Below are positions 53,477-61,510 of a stretch of 64,000 nucleotides of DNA, piece by piece. A program made the position numbers and the translations under genes. Within the stretch, counting starts at the first letter, position 1. Each line of letters opens with the position of its first letter. The DNA is from Cohnella algarum (GTDB lineage Bacteria; Bacillota; Bacilli; Paenibacillales; Paenibacillaceae): NCBI RefSeq assembly GCF_016937515.1, contig NZ_JAFHKM010000002.1, forward strand, positions 2,289,001 to 2,353,000, read 5' to 3'. The notes below the pieces were generated by a model that made no database searches, was not told the origin of the DNA, and saw nothing but the letters and a program-made list of their open reading frames with translations.

Positions 53477-54156
53477 TCTCCGATCCAAAATTGATACCCC
53501 GTTCCTCTCAGCGTGCGGATTTCGCCGGCATCGGCCGACCAGTGCGACAGCGATTGGCGCAGCCGTTTGATCGACAGGTCGACCGCCCGGTCGCTTCCGT
53601 CGTAATCCATTCCCCATACTTGTTCGATGAGCTGCTCTCTCGTTAAAATGCGGTTGGGGGATTCGGCCAAAAACAGCAGCAGCGACAAATCGCGGGGGGT
53701 CAGCGGAACCTCGGCGGCGTTCAAATATACGCTTCTGGACGCGTAGTCGATCAGCAAATTGCCGAAGTAGCGCTTGCTCTCCCCGTCGGTCCAATGCGGC
53801 CGCCTGCGCAGCACGGCGCGGACGCGGGCGACGACCTCCTCCGGCACGAACGGCTTGGTCATGTAGTCGTCGGCGCCTCCGTTCAGCCCGCCGAGCCGAT
53901 CCTGGATGCGGTCGCGGGCGGTCAGCATAATGACCGGGCAGGCGCTTTTTTCCCGAATCAGTTTCAGCAGCTCCCATCCGTCCATTCCGGGGAGCATAAT
54001 GTCCAGCAGCACGAGTGAAAAATCGCCCGCCTCGAACAGCCGGACGGCTTCGTTTCCGTCCGCGGTCCGGGTGACCCGGAACCCCGCCTTTTTCAAGTAG
54101 GCGGCCAGAACGAGCGAGATCGCTTCTTCGTCCTCCACGACCAAAATCGACTTCAT
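53473..54156 (-). CDS. OmpR/PhoB-family response regulator
   Basis: 227 aa. Receiver with Glu8-Asp9-Glu10, phosphoacceptor Asp52 (LVLLDIMLPGMDG) and Lys101 (MTKPF), followed by a winged helix (LTPRDLSLLLFLAESPNRIL, SLSHWSADAGEIRTLRGTGY). It is divergent from the YceI gene. In the shared gap TTGACATTCGCC is directly followed by CGACATATTCGG, a 12-bp-spaced direct repeat of the kind OmpR-type regulators bind. First gene of the pair, upstream of its kinase. Confidence 0.93.
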   Translation of the reverse strand: MKSILVVEDEEAISLVLAAYLKKAGFRVTRTADGNEAVRLFEAGDFSLVLLDIMLPGMDGWELLKLIREKSACPVIMLTARDRIQDRLGGLNGGADDYMTKPFVPEEVVARVRAVLRRRPHWTDGESKRYFGNLLIDYASRSVYLNAAEVPLTPRDLSLLLFLAESPNRILTREQLIEQVWGMDYDGSDRAVDLSIKRLRQSLSHWSADAGEIRTLRGTGYQFWIGE

Positions 54157-54361
54157 GTCGGCCGTTCCACTCCTTGCGAATCTTGAATATCCTTCGTTCT
54201 CGTACTGTTACTGTTACATAGGAAAGGCGTTGCCGCAAGAGCCTTTTAAGAGATTCGGACTTTATTTTCGCTTGACATTCGCCCGACATATTCGGCTGGT
54301 ACGCTAGAATCGAACTCTCGTTTTTACCCTAAAAAAAAGAATAGGACAGGAGGAAACTAAA

Positions 54362-55108
54362 GTGCAAAGAAAAGCGAAAATTTGGATCGTTGCGGGCGTA
54401 GCCGCCGTTGCCGTTCTCGGAACGGGCGCTTACGCGCTGACGAACGACTATTTGGGCAACAACATCGAAATCGAACAGGTCATTCCGGCGGGCGCCGCGC
54501 CCGCGCAGACCGCGGCGGCAAGCGCCGGAAGCCCGGCGGAAGCGTCAGGTTCGCCCTCGGCAGCTGCGGGAACGGTCGCGACCGGAGAGCAGCTGAACGG
54601 GGAATGGAGCTTGACCGACGCGTCCAAAGTTTACTTTTCCGTCACGACGTCCAGGGAAACGGTCAACTTTGTCAATGACGTCGTCGGGGGCAGTTGGACG
54701 CTGAACGTGGACGACCTGTCGCAAACGGCGGGAAGCGGGCAAATCGACATGGCTTCCGTCGATTCCGGCAACGGCCAGCGGGACGGTCACGTGAAGGGGG
54801 CCGACTATTTCAACGTCGAAGAGTTCCCGGAGGCAACGTTTGCCGCGACGTCGTTCGAAGGCTTGCCGGCCGAGTGGACGGAGGGGACGGCGTACGACTT
54901 CAACATGACGGGCACGCTGAGCGTCCGCGGCATCGAGAAGGAAGTCGCATTCGCGAGCAAAACCGTTTACCAGGGAGGGCAGCTGCTTCTGTCGGGCACG
55001 ACGACGGTCACGTTCGCCGATTTCGGCATGGAGAACCCGCACAACGTCGTGTTGGACACCGAGAACGAGATCGCCGTGCAGCTTGAGCTGGTGCTGGATA
55101 AGGCGTAA
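54362..55108 (+). CDS. Secreted YceI-family lipid-binding-like protein
   Basis: 248 aa from GTG 54362, behind GGAGGAAACT. An N-terminal membrane anchor or uncleaved signal (IWIVAGVAAVAVLGTGAYAL) is followed by an Ala/Ser/Pro-rich linker. The YceI beta-barrel domain (about 80-248) has NDVVGGSWTLNVDDLSQTAG, HVKGADYFNVEEFPEATFAA and GTLSVRGIEKEVAF. YceI proteins bind isoprenoid-like lipids in a hydrophobic barrel; the role in Gram-positives is unclear. It may be under control of the divergent two-component system. A bidirectional terminator follows. Confidence 0.9.
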   Translation: MQRKAKIWIVAGVAAVAVLGTGAYALTNDYLGNNIEIEQVIPAGAAPAQTAAASAGSPAEASGSPSAAAGTVATGEQLNGEWSLTDASKVYFSVTTSRETVNFVNDVVGGSWTLNVDDLSQTAGSGQIDMASVDSGNGQRDGHVKGADYFNVEEFPEATFAATSFEGLPAEWTEGTAYDFNMTGTLSVRGIEKEVAFASKTVYQGGQLLLSGTTTVTFADFGMENPHNVVLDTENEIAVQLELVLDKA

Positions 55109-55159
55109 AAGAACTTGCGCGTTCAGCCGGGCGGAATGGCTTGCGTTCCATAGACGAAA

Positions 55160-55203
55160 GAAGCCGCTCGCGGATCCGATCGGAATCCGTGAGCGGCTTC
55201 TTT
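55160..55203. terminator. Bidirectional terminator between YceI and GH114-like genes
   Basis: GAAGCCGCTCGCGGAT pairs with ATCCGTGAGCGGCTTC (one mismatch) with TTT on the plus side and an A-rich start for the minus strand. It lies between two convergent genes. Confidence 0.85.
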
Positions 55204-55217
55204 GTTCGAGCTTCTCT

Positions 55218-56243
55218 TTATTCGTATGCCGTCGACGCCGGAAAGTTGTAATAATGGTCGCCGTCCAACGAATGCAGCCGGAAGCCGCGCGCGGCGAAAT
55301 CCTCGTCGTTATATTTGGCCGTATACGTCGTTTCGGCCGAATAAAAATCCATATAGTTCAAAATGTAGGGCATCGGCCGCACTTCGTTATGCGTCTCGTC
55401 CCCCGTGCTGTATTCCGTCGGCGCGATGCCGTAGCCGTCCAGCGAGAATACGCCGGCCGCCGCCTCGTTCATGCGAAAAAATTTGCGGACGGCCGTCGAG
55501 GAAACCGAAGCGTAATCGATCGTGCTGACGCTCATCAGCTTGACGCCGAGCAATTTGCGGTATTTGAGGGCGGCGTCGATTTTTTTCCGAAATCCCGTTC
55601 CGAAGGCGCTCGGGCTATCGGCTTGCGTAATGTCGGTCGGCTCCAGAAAGCTTTCCAGCAAGTACAAATCGCCGCCGGCGATCTTCGTTTTTTCCCCTTT
55701 CGGGTTCCACTTCTCGTGCACGGCGCTGCTCATGATGTCGTCCGGCTTCCACGCGTTCAGGAACGCCTTCATCGATTGCTTGTGCACGTAGTCGACCGCC
55801 TGATTGAGACGGTCGCGCGACACGCCGTAATCGTAGCCCGCGTCGTCGAAAAAGATGCCGTCCGCGCCGATCGCTTTCCATTTGTCGGTTTTATTGCGGA
55901 TCACGCTCATGCTGTGGTTGTCCGTCGTTACCCCGAGGTCGATATAGCCGTAAACCGCGGCATCCGGTCGGAGCGCGCGCAATTCGGCGATGATTTCGGC
56001 CGTCGACTCGTGATCGCCGTGGCTCTTCTCCTCCAGCCCCGCGCCCAGCACGATATAGTCGTATTCGGCGAACTGTTCGGCCGCTTTCCGGACGTCGTTC
56101 GCTTCGTTTATTTCGATCGGAATACCGTAATAAATGAGCAGCCGATAGCCGTTCTCGTTTTTCGCTTGAACCCCGGCGCTTGTCAGCGTCATCGTCAGGG
56201 CAAGCAGCAAGGCGACAAAAATGAGGGGACGTTTTCGTGTCAT
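55218..56243 (-). CDS. Secreted GH114/TM1410-like glycosidase beside the pel operon
   Basis: 341 aa from ATG 56243, behind AAAGGAGC. A signal peptide (RPLIFVALLLALTMTLTSAG) is followed by a TIM-barrel pattern of the endo alpha-1,4-polygalactosaminidase type: YRLLIYYG, EYDYIVLGAGLEE, AAVYGYIDLGV, GADGIFFDDAGYDYGVSRDR and AFLNAWKPDD. The acidic pair in FFDDAG is the expected active site. In Pseudomonas, the hydrolase domain of PelA cuts the Pel polymer; here the deacetylase protein lacks such a domain. This divergently encoded enzyme could supply it as a trimming or release factor. That link is inferred from location. Confidence 0.75.
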   Translation of the reverse strand: MTRKRPLIFVALLLALTMTLTSAGVQAKNENGYRLLIYYGIPIEINEANDVRKAAEQFAEYDYIVLGAGLEEKSHGDHESTAEIIAELRALRPDAAVYGYIDLGVTTDNHSMSVIRNKTDKWKAIGADGIFFDDAGYDYGVSRDRLNQAVDYVHKQSMKAFLNAWKPDDIMSSAVHEKWNPKGEKTKIAGGDLYLLESFLEPTDITQADSPSAFGTGFRKKIDAALKYRKLLGVKLMSVSTIDYASVSSTAVRKFFRMNEAAAGVFSLDGYGIAPTEYSTGDETHNEVRPMPYILNYMDFYSAETTYTAKYNDEDFAARGFRLHSLDGDHYYNFPASTAYE

Positions 56244-56477
56244 CGTAAGCTCCTTTACGCAAATACGGGCGAAAATTCCTCGCATTTTTACTCGTTTTTA
56301 GGTTGATGAAATGATCATAGGCCAGGACGCGAGGGATTGCAACTCAGCCTTAATTCCCAATTCGGTTTGTCGTACATTGCGGATCATGGTGCAAAAGTCG
56401 GCATGAAAATCTTGGATGTGCCAGACGGAATGTTGAATTTGAACGAAATTTGGAGTAAAATTGCTGGATAGAATTAT

Positions 56478-56507
56478 TTGTAAATAATGTAATAATTATA
56501 GTATAAA
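56478..56507 (+). promoter_or_regulatory. Probable sigma-A promoter of the pel operon
   Basis: TTGTAA (56478-56483), an 18-bp spacer and TATAAA (56502-56507) lie in a locally AT-rich stretch, 69 bp before the first start codon. The leader includes GGGAACCGGTCGTTTCCC, a short inverted repeat (GGGAA/TTCCC). The rest of the gap back to 56244 has no gene. Confidence 0.55.
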
Positions 56508-56575
56508 AGGGCTATGTACATGCTGTTTGGGAACCGGTCGTTTCCCTGCAGATCAGGCTATTGGGGGAGATTCGG

Positions 56576-58753
56576 ATGAACGTATTGATTACCGGAGGCT
56601 GCGGGTTTATCGGCTCGTTTGCCGCGGAAAGGTTTCATAAGGAGGGGCATCGCGTCACGATCATCGACAATTTGTCCACCGGACAAAGGAGCAACGTGAA
56701 CGTTCCGCACAAGTGGTACGGGCTTCACGTCGAGGATCGCAAATGCGACGAAATATTCGAAAGCGTCCGTCCCGACGTCGTCCTGCATCTGGCCGCGCAG
56801 GTCGACGTTGCCCAGTCCATCCATCTCCCTCAGTCCGATACGCAGGCGAACATTATGGGCCTCGTCAACATGCTGGAATGCTCCCGCAGGCACGGCGTAA
56901 AGAAGTTTATTTTCGCCTCCTCCGCCGCCGTCTACGGGAACAACGAAGAGGTGCCGCTGCGGGAGGAGACGCCGGGCGATCCGCAGTCGCCTTACGGCAT
57001 CAACAAACAATTGGGCGAGTATTACTGCGAGAAATGGCGCGAGCTTTACGGGCTTCAGACGCTGGTGTTCCGATTCGCCAACGTATATGGCCCGAGGCAA
57101 GGAATCGCCGGAGAGGGCGGCGTCGTTTCGATCTTTATGCAGCGGCTGCTTCGGGGAGAGGAGCTCGCCATTTACGGCGGCCAAACGCGGGATTTCGTTT
57201 ACGTCGAGGATGTCGTGGACGGGCTGTACCGGGGAGCGGAAAGCGAGCTGACCGGCGTTTACAATTTGTCCGGCTGCCGGGAAACGAGCCTGAACGAGCT
57301 GGTCGAAAGCTTGAAGGGCTTCTCCGACGTTTCCGGCGTTCGCTACGAAGCGTCCCGGGAAGGCGATATTTACCGCTCGTGCCTCGACAACGCGAAGGTG
57401 AAGAGGCAGCTTGATTGGGTGCCGCTGTATTCGCTGGACGAAGGGCTTCGCCGCACGTACGAATGGTTCAAGGCCGAGCGGGCCAGGCAGGCCGAAGCCC
57501 GACCCGCCCGGGCGAAACGCGAGTTCGCCCTGGGCGGCAGGTTCAAGCGCGTGCGCCCCTACGCGGAAAACGCGCTCGCCTTTTGCGCGGTGCTGGCGCT
57601 CTCGCTAAACGATCCGGGCTGGCTCGCGCAGACGCTCGTCGATTTTAAGCTCGTTTACATTATTTTGCTCGGCGTGCTTTACGGAAGCAAGCAGTCGATC
57701 ATTTCGGCCGTTCTGGCTTCGGGCCTTTATTTCTTCGAACATTTGCAAAACGGCCGGGACTGGGTTTCGCTGCTGTACGACCCCGAAGTGCTGTTCATGC
57801 TGGCGATTTATTTGTTTTTCGGCCTGCTTGTCGGATTCGTTTCGGACAGGCACCGGAGAGAAGCGGCGGAAATGCGGAACGATCTTCAGGCGGAACGCGA
57901 AAGATACGATTTTCTGAACGCGGTTTACAAGGATACCCGGCTGGTCAAGGACGAGCTCCAGCGCCAATTGGTCGGCAGCAAGGACAGCATCGGCCGGATT
58001 TACAGCATCGTCAAGAAGCTGGAAACGCTCGAGCCGGAGCAAATCGTCACCTCGTCGGTCGACGTGCTCGAGCATTTGCTCGAGTCCAGGCGCATTTCGA
58101 TTTACTCCGTGAACGGCACGAACTTTTTGCGTCTGATGATCAAATCGGGCGGCAGCTCGTTTTTGCTGCCGAAAACGATTCGGCTTTCCGAGCATCCGTG
58201 GTACGCGGAAGTGATCGGCGGCAAGTCGGTGCGCGTGAACCGCTCCCTGGAAAGCGGCGCTCCCGTCATCGCCGCGCCGATCGTTCACGACGGCACGGTC
58301 GTGGCGATCGTATCCGTTCACGACACGGAGTTCGAGCGGCTGACGCTGGGCTTCGAGAACTTGTTCAAGGTGAGCGTGGAGATGATTTCCGACTCGCTCG
58401 CCCGCGCGTTCCAGTTCGTGGGAGCGACCCGAAGCGAGCGGTACGTGGACGATACGCCGGTGCTTCAGGAAGCGTCGTTCAACCAGGTGCTGGAAAGCAA
58501 GACGGCCGCCAAGCGGCTGCATAACGCCGACTTCGTGCTGCTCGAGGTCAAGGCCGATCTCGGCAATTTGAAACGGGTCGCCGACCGCATCGCCGAGACG
58601 CTCAGGGATTCCGACTATCTCGGCTTGATCCGCGACCGCCTTGTTCTTTTGCTGAGCAACTCGAACTCGGAGGAAGCGGGCTTCGTCATGAACAGGCTTG
58701 CGAACAAAGGCATCGAAACGAAGCTGATGAGCGAGGAAGAAGCGTATGTTTGA
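56576..58753 (+). CDS. pelD: UDP-sugar C4-epimerase fused to a PelD-like c-di-GMP receptor
   Basis: 725 aa from ATG 56576, behind GGGGGAG. Residues 1-310 form a complete extended SDR epimerase: GGCGFIG (7-13), the SSAAVYG block and the catalytic YGINK. After a short Arg-rich linker come three or four membrane helices (about 325-425), a coiled coil, a GAF-like domain (about 480-610) and a degenerate GGDEF domain. An RDSD at 677-680 fits the RxxD inhibitory site through which PelD binds c-di-GMP, while the GGDEF active site itself is gone. The epimerase may make the UDP-GalNAc used by Pel. Joining sugar supply and c-di-GMP control in one chain is unusual; I cannot say whether it has been reported. 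Confidence 0.82.
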   Translation: MNVLITGGCGFIGSFAAERFHKEGHRVTIIDNLSTGQRSNVNVPHKWYGLHVEDRKCDEIFESVRPDVVLHLAAQVDVAQSIHLPQSDTQANIMGLVNMLECSRRHGVKKFIFASSAAVYGNNEEVPLREETPGDPQSPYGINKQLGEYYCEKWRELYGLQTLVFRFANVYGPRQGIAGEGGVVSIFMQRLLRGEELAIYGGQTRDFVYVEDVVDGLYRGAESELTGVYNLSGCRETSLNELVESLKGFSDVSGVRYEASREGDIYRSCLDNAKVKRQLDWVPLYSLDEGLRRTYEWFKAERARQAEARPARAKREFALGGRFKRVRPYAENALAFCAVLALSLNDPGWLAQTLVDFKLVYIILLGVLYGSKQSIISAVLASGLYFFEHLQNGRDWVSLLYDPEVLFMLAIYLFFGLLVGFVSDRHRREAAEMRNDLQAERERYDFLNAVYKDTRLVKDELQRQLVGSKDSIGRIYSIVKKLETLEPEQIVTSSVDVLEHLLESRRISIYSVNGTNFLRLMIKSGGSSFLLPKTIRLSEHPWYAEVIGGKSVRVNRSLESGAPVIAAPIVHDGTVVAIVSVHDTEFERLTLGFENLFKVSVEMISDSLARAFQFVGATRSERYVDDTPVLQEASFNQVLESKTAAKRLHNADFVLLEVKADLGNLKRVADRIAETLRDSDYLGLIRDRLVLLLSNSNSEEAGFVMNRLANKGIETKLMSEEEAYV

Positions 58754-59657
58754 GCGTTGGCTTGTCGTTTATTACGCGCTGGCGGTCATTTACGCCGTCT
58801 ATCGTCTGGTTCGCCGCAAGGGCGACGAAACGGCCGCCGTTCTCCTGGCGCTGCTGCTGCCGTTCGGCGGAGTTCCGCTGGCCGCGCTCGCCCGGTACGT
58901 CCGGAAAAGGAACGTCCCGGCGCCGGACGCGAGCCGTTTCAAGGAACTGACCGACAAGGAGAACGACATTCGCGAGCGCATCTACCGGCAGGTGGATATC
59001 GGCAAAGAGACGAACATCGTTCCGATCGAGGAGGCGCTGGTCGTCAACGATTACCGGACGAGGCGCCGCCTGCTGCTCGATATGCTGAAGGACGACGCGG
59101 ACGGTCATTCGGAACTGCTGGAGCGGGCGATTCAGAACGAAGACACGGAAACTTCGCACTACGCGGTATCGGCCGTCATGGAAAGAAAGCGGAAGCTGCA
59201 AACCAACCTCCAGAGGCTTACCGTCGAATACGAACGGCAGCGCGGGAACCTGGACGTTGCCGCCGAATACGCGCAGGCGCTGCACCGGATGATCGAGGGC
59301 GGATTTGCGGATGCCAGAACGAAGAAAATCTATCTTTCGACCTATTCGCGCGTGCTCGGCGAGCTTATCGCCGGAGGGCTTCATGACGAGTCGGTGTTCA
59401 AAAACAAAATCGAATGCGCCATGCGCCTCGGCGAGGTGCAGGCGGCTCTCGCGGATTGCGAGGCGTTTCGCAAGGCGTACCCCGACAGCGAACAGGCGTA
59501 TTTGTCCTCGCTTGGCGTCTGCTTCGAGCTGAGGCAGAAGGAATCGTTTTTCGAGCTGCTGGAGCAGTTGAAAGCGTCGCGTATCCGCATTTCGAACGCC
59601 ACGCTCGGCATGATCCGCTACTGGTCGAATCAAAGGGATCAAGGAGCGGCAGGATGA
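58746..59657 (+). CDS. pelE: PelE-like membrane-anchored TPR protein
   Basis: 303 aa. Two N-terminal hydrophobic segments (WLVVYYALAVIYAVYRLV and AVLLALLLPFGGVPLAALA) and a cytoplasmic helical domain with TPR-like pairs (YAQALHRMIEGG, then LADCEAFRKAYPDSEQAYLS). This matches the PelE architecture, a scaffold that joins PelD and the glycosyltransferase PelF. It overlaps the end of the fused pelD gene by 8 bp and ends 4 bp into the deacetylase gene, so it is tightly co-translated. Confidence 0.8.
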   Translation: MFERWLVVYYALAVIYAVYRLVRRKGDETAAVLLALLLPFGGVPLAALARYVRKRNVPAPDASRFKELTDKENDIRERIYRQVDIGKETNIVPIEEALVVNDYRTRRRLLLDMLKDDADGHSELLERAIQNEDTETSHYAVSAVMERKRKLQTNLQRLTVEYERQRGNLDVAAEYAQALHRMIEGGFADARTKKIYLSTYSRVLGELIAGGLHDESVFKNKIECAMRLGEVQAALADCEAFRKAYPDSEQAYLSSLGVCFELRQKESFFELLEQLKASRIRISNATLGMIRYWSNQRDQGAAG

Positions 59658-61504
59658 AGAGATCGTTCAAGCTGGGCAAGCAAATTTATATGATTCTCGT
59701 TTTCGTGTTGCTGCTGGGCATAGGTTTGCAGGTGACCCGATCGGAAGCGCTGCTTCGCATAGGCGGAAAAAACGAAGCGTCCGCCATGCTCTCCGGCGCT
59801 TCCGGCGGGTCCGTCTTGTCGCGGGAAGAGATCGAGGGGCTCGGAGAGCCGCGTTACCTGATTATTTTCGACGCGGCCGACAACTACAGCGTACGGGTGA
59901 AAGACAACGTCGAGCGGACGCTTCGATATATGAAGAAATCGTTCGAAACGAAGCCCGTCGAAACGGTCAAGGAGACGGACGCTTCCGGCAGGCAGGCGAT
60001 CGTCACGTTTCCGCAGCTGGATCTCATTCCCGACAACGCCTGGCTCGAAACCTATGTGGAAGAAGGCGGGAGCCTGCTGTTTGCCTCCGTGCTGGAGCCG
60101 GACAACACGTTTTATCGCATCTACCGGAAGCTCGGCGTGCTGGAAGCCGGGTATCAGGCGAACGTCAAGGGGATTACGGTGGGCAGGGGCGTTTTGCTCA
60201 ACGAAGACGCCCAAACGTTCGGCGGATCGATCATTGAAAATACGGCGATGCAGGTGCGGCTGGACAAAGAGTCGATCGTAAGCGCCGAATCGTCGGAAAA
60301 AGTGCCCATTTTGTGGGAGCGGAGCTACGGTCTCGGGAAATTCGTCGTCTTCAACGGCACGATGCTGCAGGAAAAAACGAGCCGCGGCTTCATCGCCGCG
60401 GGCATCGGCCTCATGACGCCCGATTTCGTTTATCCGGTTTTGAACGCGAAGCTCCTGTATATCGACGATTTTCCCGCTCCGTTCAATCCGCCGTCCGACC
60501 CCGCGGTCGTCGCGTCGCTTCGCGACCAGTACGGGCGGACGTATTCCCGGTTCATCAAGGACATCTGGTGGCCGGATATGATCCGCGCGGCCGCCGAGTA
60601 CGACTATAAATACACGGGCGCCGTCATTCAGACGTACGAGGCGACGATGCGGCCGCCGTTCGACGACAATGCCGAAGATTCGTTGTCCAATCTTATCATG
60701 TACGGGCGGGACATCCTCAAGCAGGGCGGGGAAATCGGCATTCACGGTTACAATCACCAATCGCTGACGATGAATGCGGGCGTAAGCCGCGCGTTCGGCT
60801 ACAAAACATGGGCTTCGGAGGCCGACATGGCCGATTCGGTCCGCAGCGTTTATGCGTTTATCCGCGGCGCCTTTCCGGAATACGGCGTGCATGCGTACGT
60901 GCCTCCATCCAACGTGCTCGGACCGGAGGGGCGGAACGCGCTCGTCCAGGCGTGGCCCGAGCTGCGAGCGATCTCGTCGGTCTACGGAGAGGATCTGGAA
61001 GGGAACGCGTACGTCCAGGAATTCGAAATCGCGCCGGACGGCGTGGCGGAGCTGCCGCGCGTCACCTCCGGATTCATCAACGACGAATTCGAGCGCTGGG
61101 CGTTAATGAACGCCGCCGCCGCGCTCGGCGTCATTTCGCACTTCGTGCACCCGGACGACGTCATTTCCGCCGACCGCAATCCGGGAAAGACGTGGGAAGA
61201 GCTGTATGAGGATTTCACGGCGTTTCTCGGGTTTGCCGGCGGGCAGTACGATTGGCTTCGCCCGCTTACCGCGACGGAGGCGGCGAACGAGCTGAGCCGC
61301 CAAACGAACGCCGACCCGCATTTCCGGCATACGGAGAAAGGCATCGAAGGCTATATCAACGGCTTTTCCGGCGGGGAGCTATATTTTGTCGTTCGCACCG
61401 GCAAAAAGGTGACGGAACTGAAACATGCCGAGGTAACGCGTATTGGCGATTTCGCCTATCTCGTGAAAGCGACCGGCGCCCAATTTACCATTGGATTGGA
61501 ATGA
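59654..61504 (+). CDS. PelA-type polysaccharide deacetylase (DUF2194-like)
   Basis: 616 aa from ATG 59654, with AAGGAG 7 bp upstream. One N-terminal membrane anchor (IYMILVFVLLLGIGLQV), an extracytoplasmic domain with a GATase-like fold (about 70-270), then a deacetylase-type barrel (about 275-570): LYIDDFPAPFNPP with the Asp pair, GGEIGIHGYNHQSL with the His ligands, and VISHFVHPDDV. The metal site pattern D-D, H..H fits carbohydrate esterase family 4 relatives. It would remove acetyl groups from Pel GalNAc residues outside the membrane. It corresponds to the PelA deacetylase (PelADA) of Gram-positive pel operons but has no hydrolase domain. Confidence 0.83.
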   Translation: MKRSFKLGKQIYMILVFVLLLGIGLQVTRSEALLRIGGKNEASAMLSGASGGSVLSREEIEGLGEPRYLIIFDAADNYSVRVKDNVERTLRYMKKSFETKPVETVKETDASGRQAIVTFPQLDLIPDNAWLETYVEEGGSLLFASVLEPDNTFYRIYRKLGVLEAGYQANVKGITVGRGVLLNEDAQTFGGSIIENTAMQVRLDKESIVSAESSEKVPILWERSYGLGKFVVFNGTMLQEKTSRGFIAAGIGLMTPDFVYPVLNAKLLYIDDFPAPFNPPSDPAVVASLRDQYGRTYSRFIKDIWWPDMIRAAAEYDYKYTGAVIQTYEATMRPPFDDNAEDSLSNLIMYGRDILKQGGEIGIHGYNHQSLTMNAGVSRAFGYKTWASEADMADSVRSVYAFIRGAFPEYGVHAYVPPSNVLGPEGRNALVQAWPELRAISSVYGEDLEGNAYVQEFEIAPDGVAELPRVTSGFINDEFERWALMNAAAALGVISHFVHPDDVISADRNPGKTWEELYEDFTAFLGFAGGQYDWLRPLTATEAANELSRQTNADPHFRHTEKGIEGYINGFSGGELYFVVRTGKKVTELKHAEVTRIGDFAYLVKATGAQFTIGLE

Positions 61505-61510
61505 TGCGCT

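Noticed and set aside
54272..54306. TTGACA before the YceI gene as a sigma-A -35 box
   Set aside because: No -10 hexamer at 16-18 bp; the hexamer is part of a direct repeat that fits an OmpR-type operator better.
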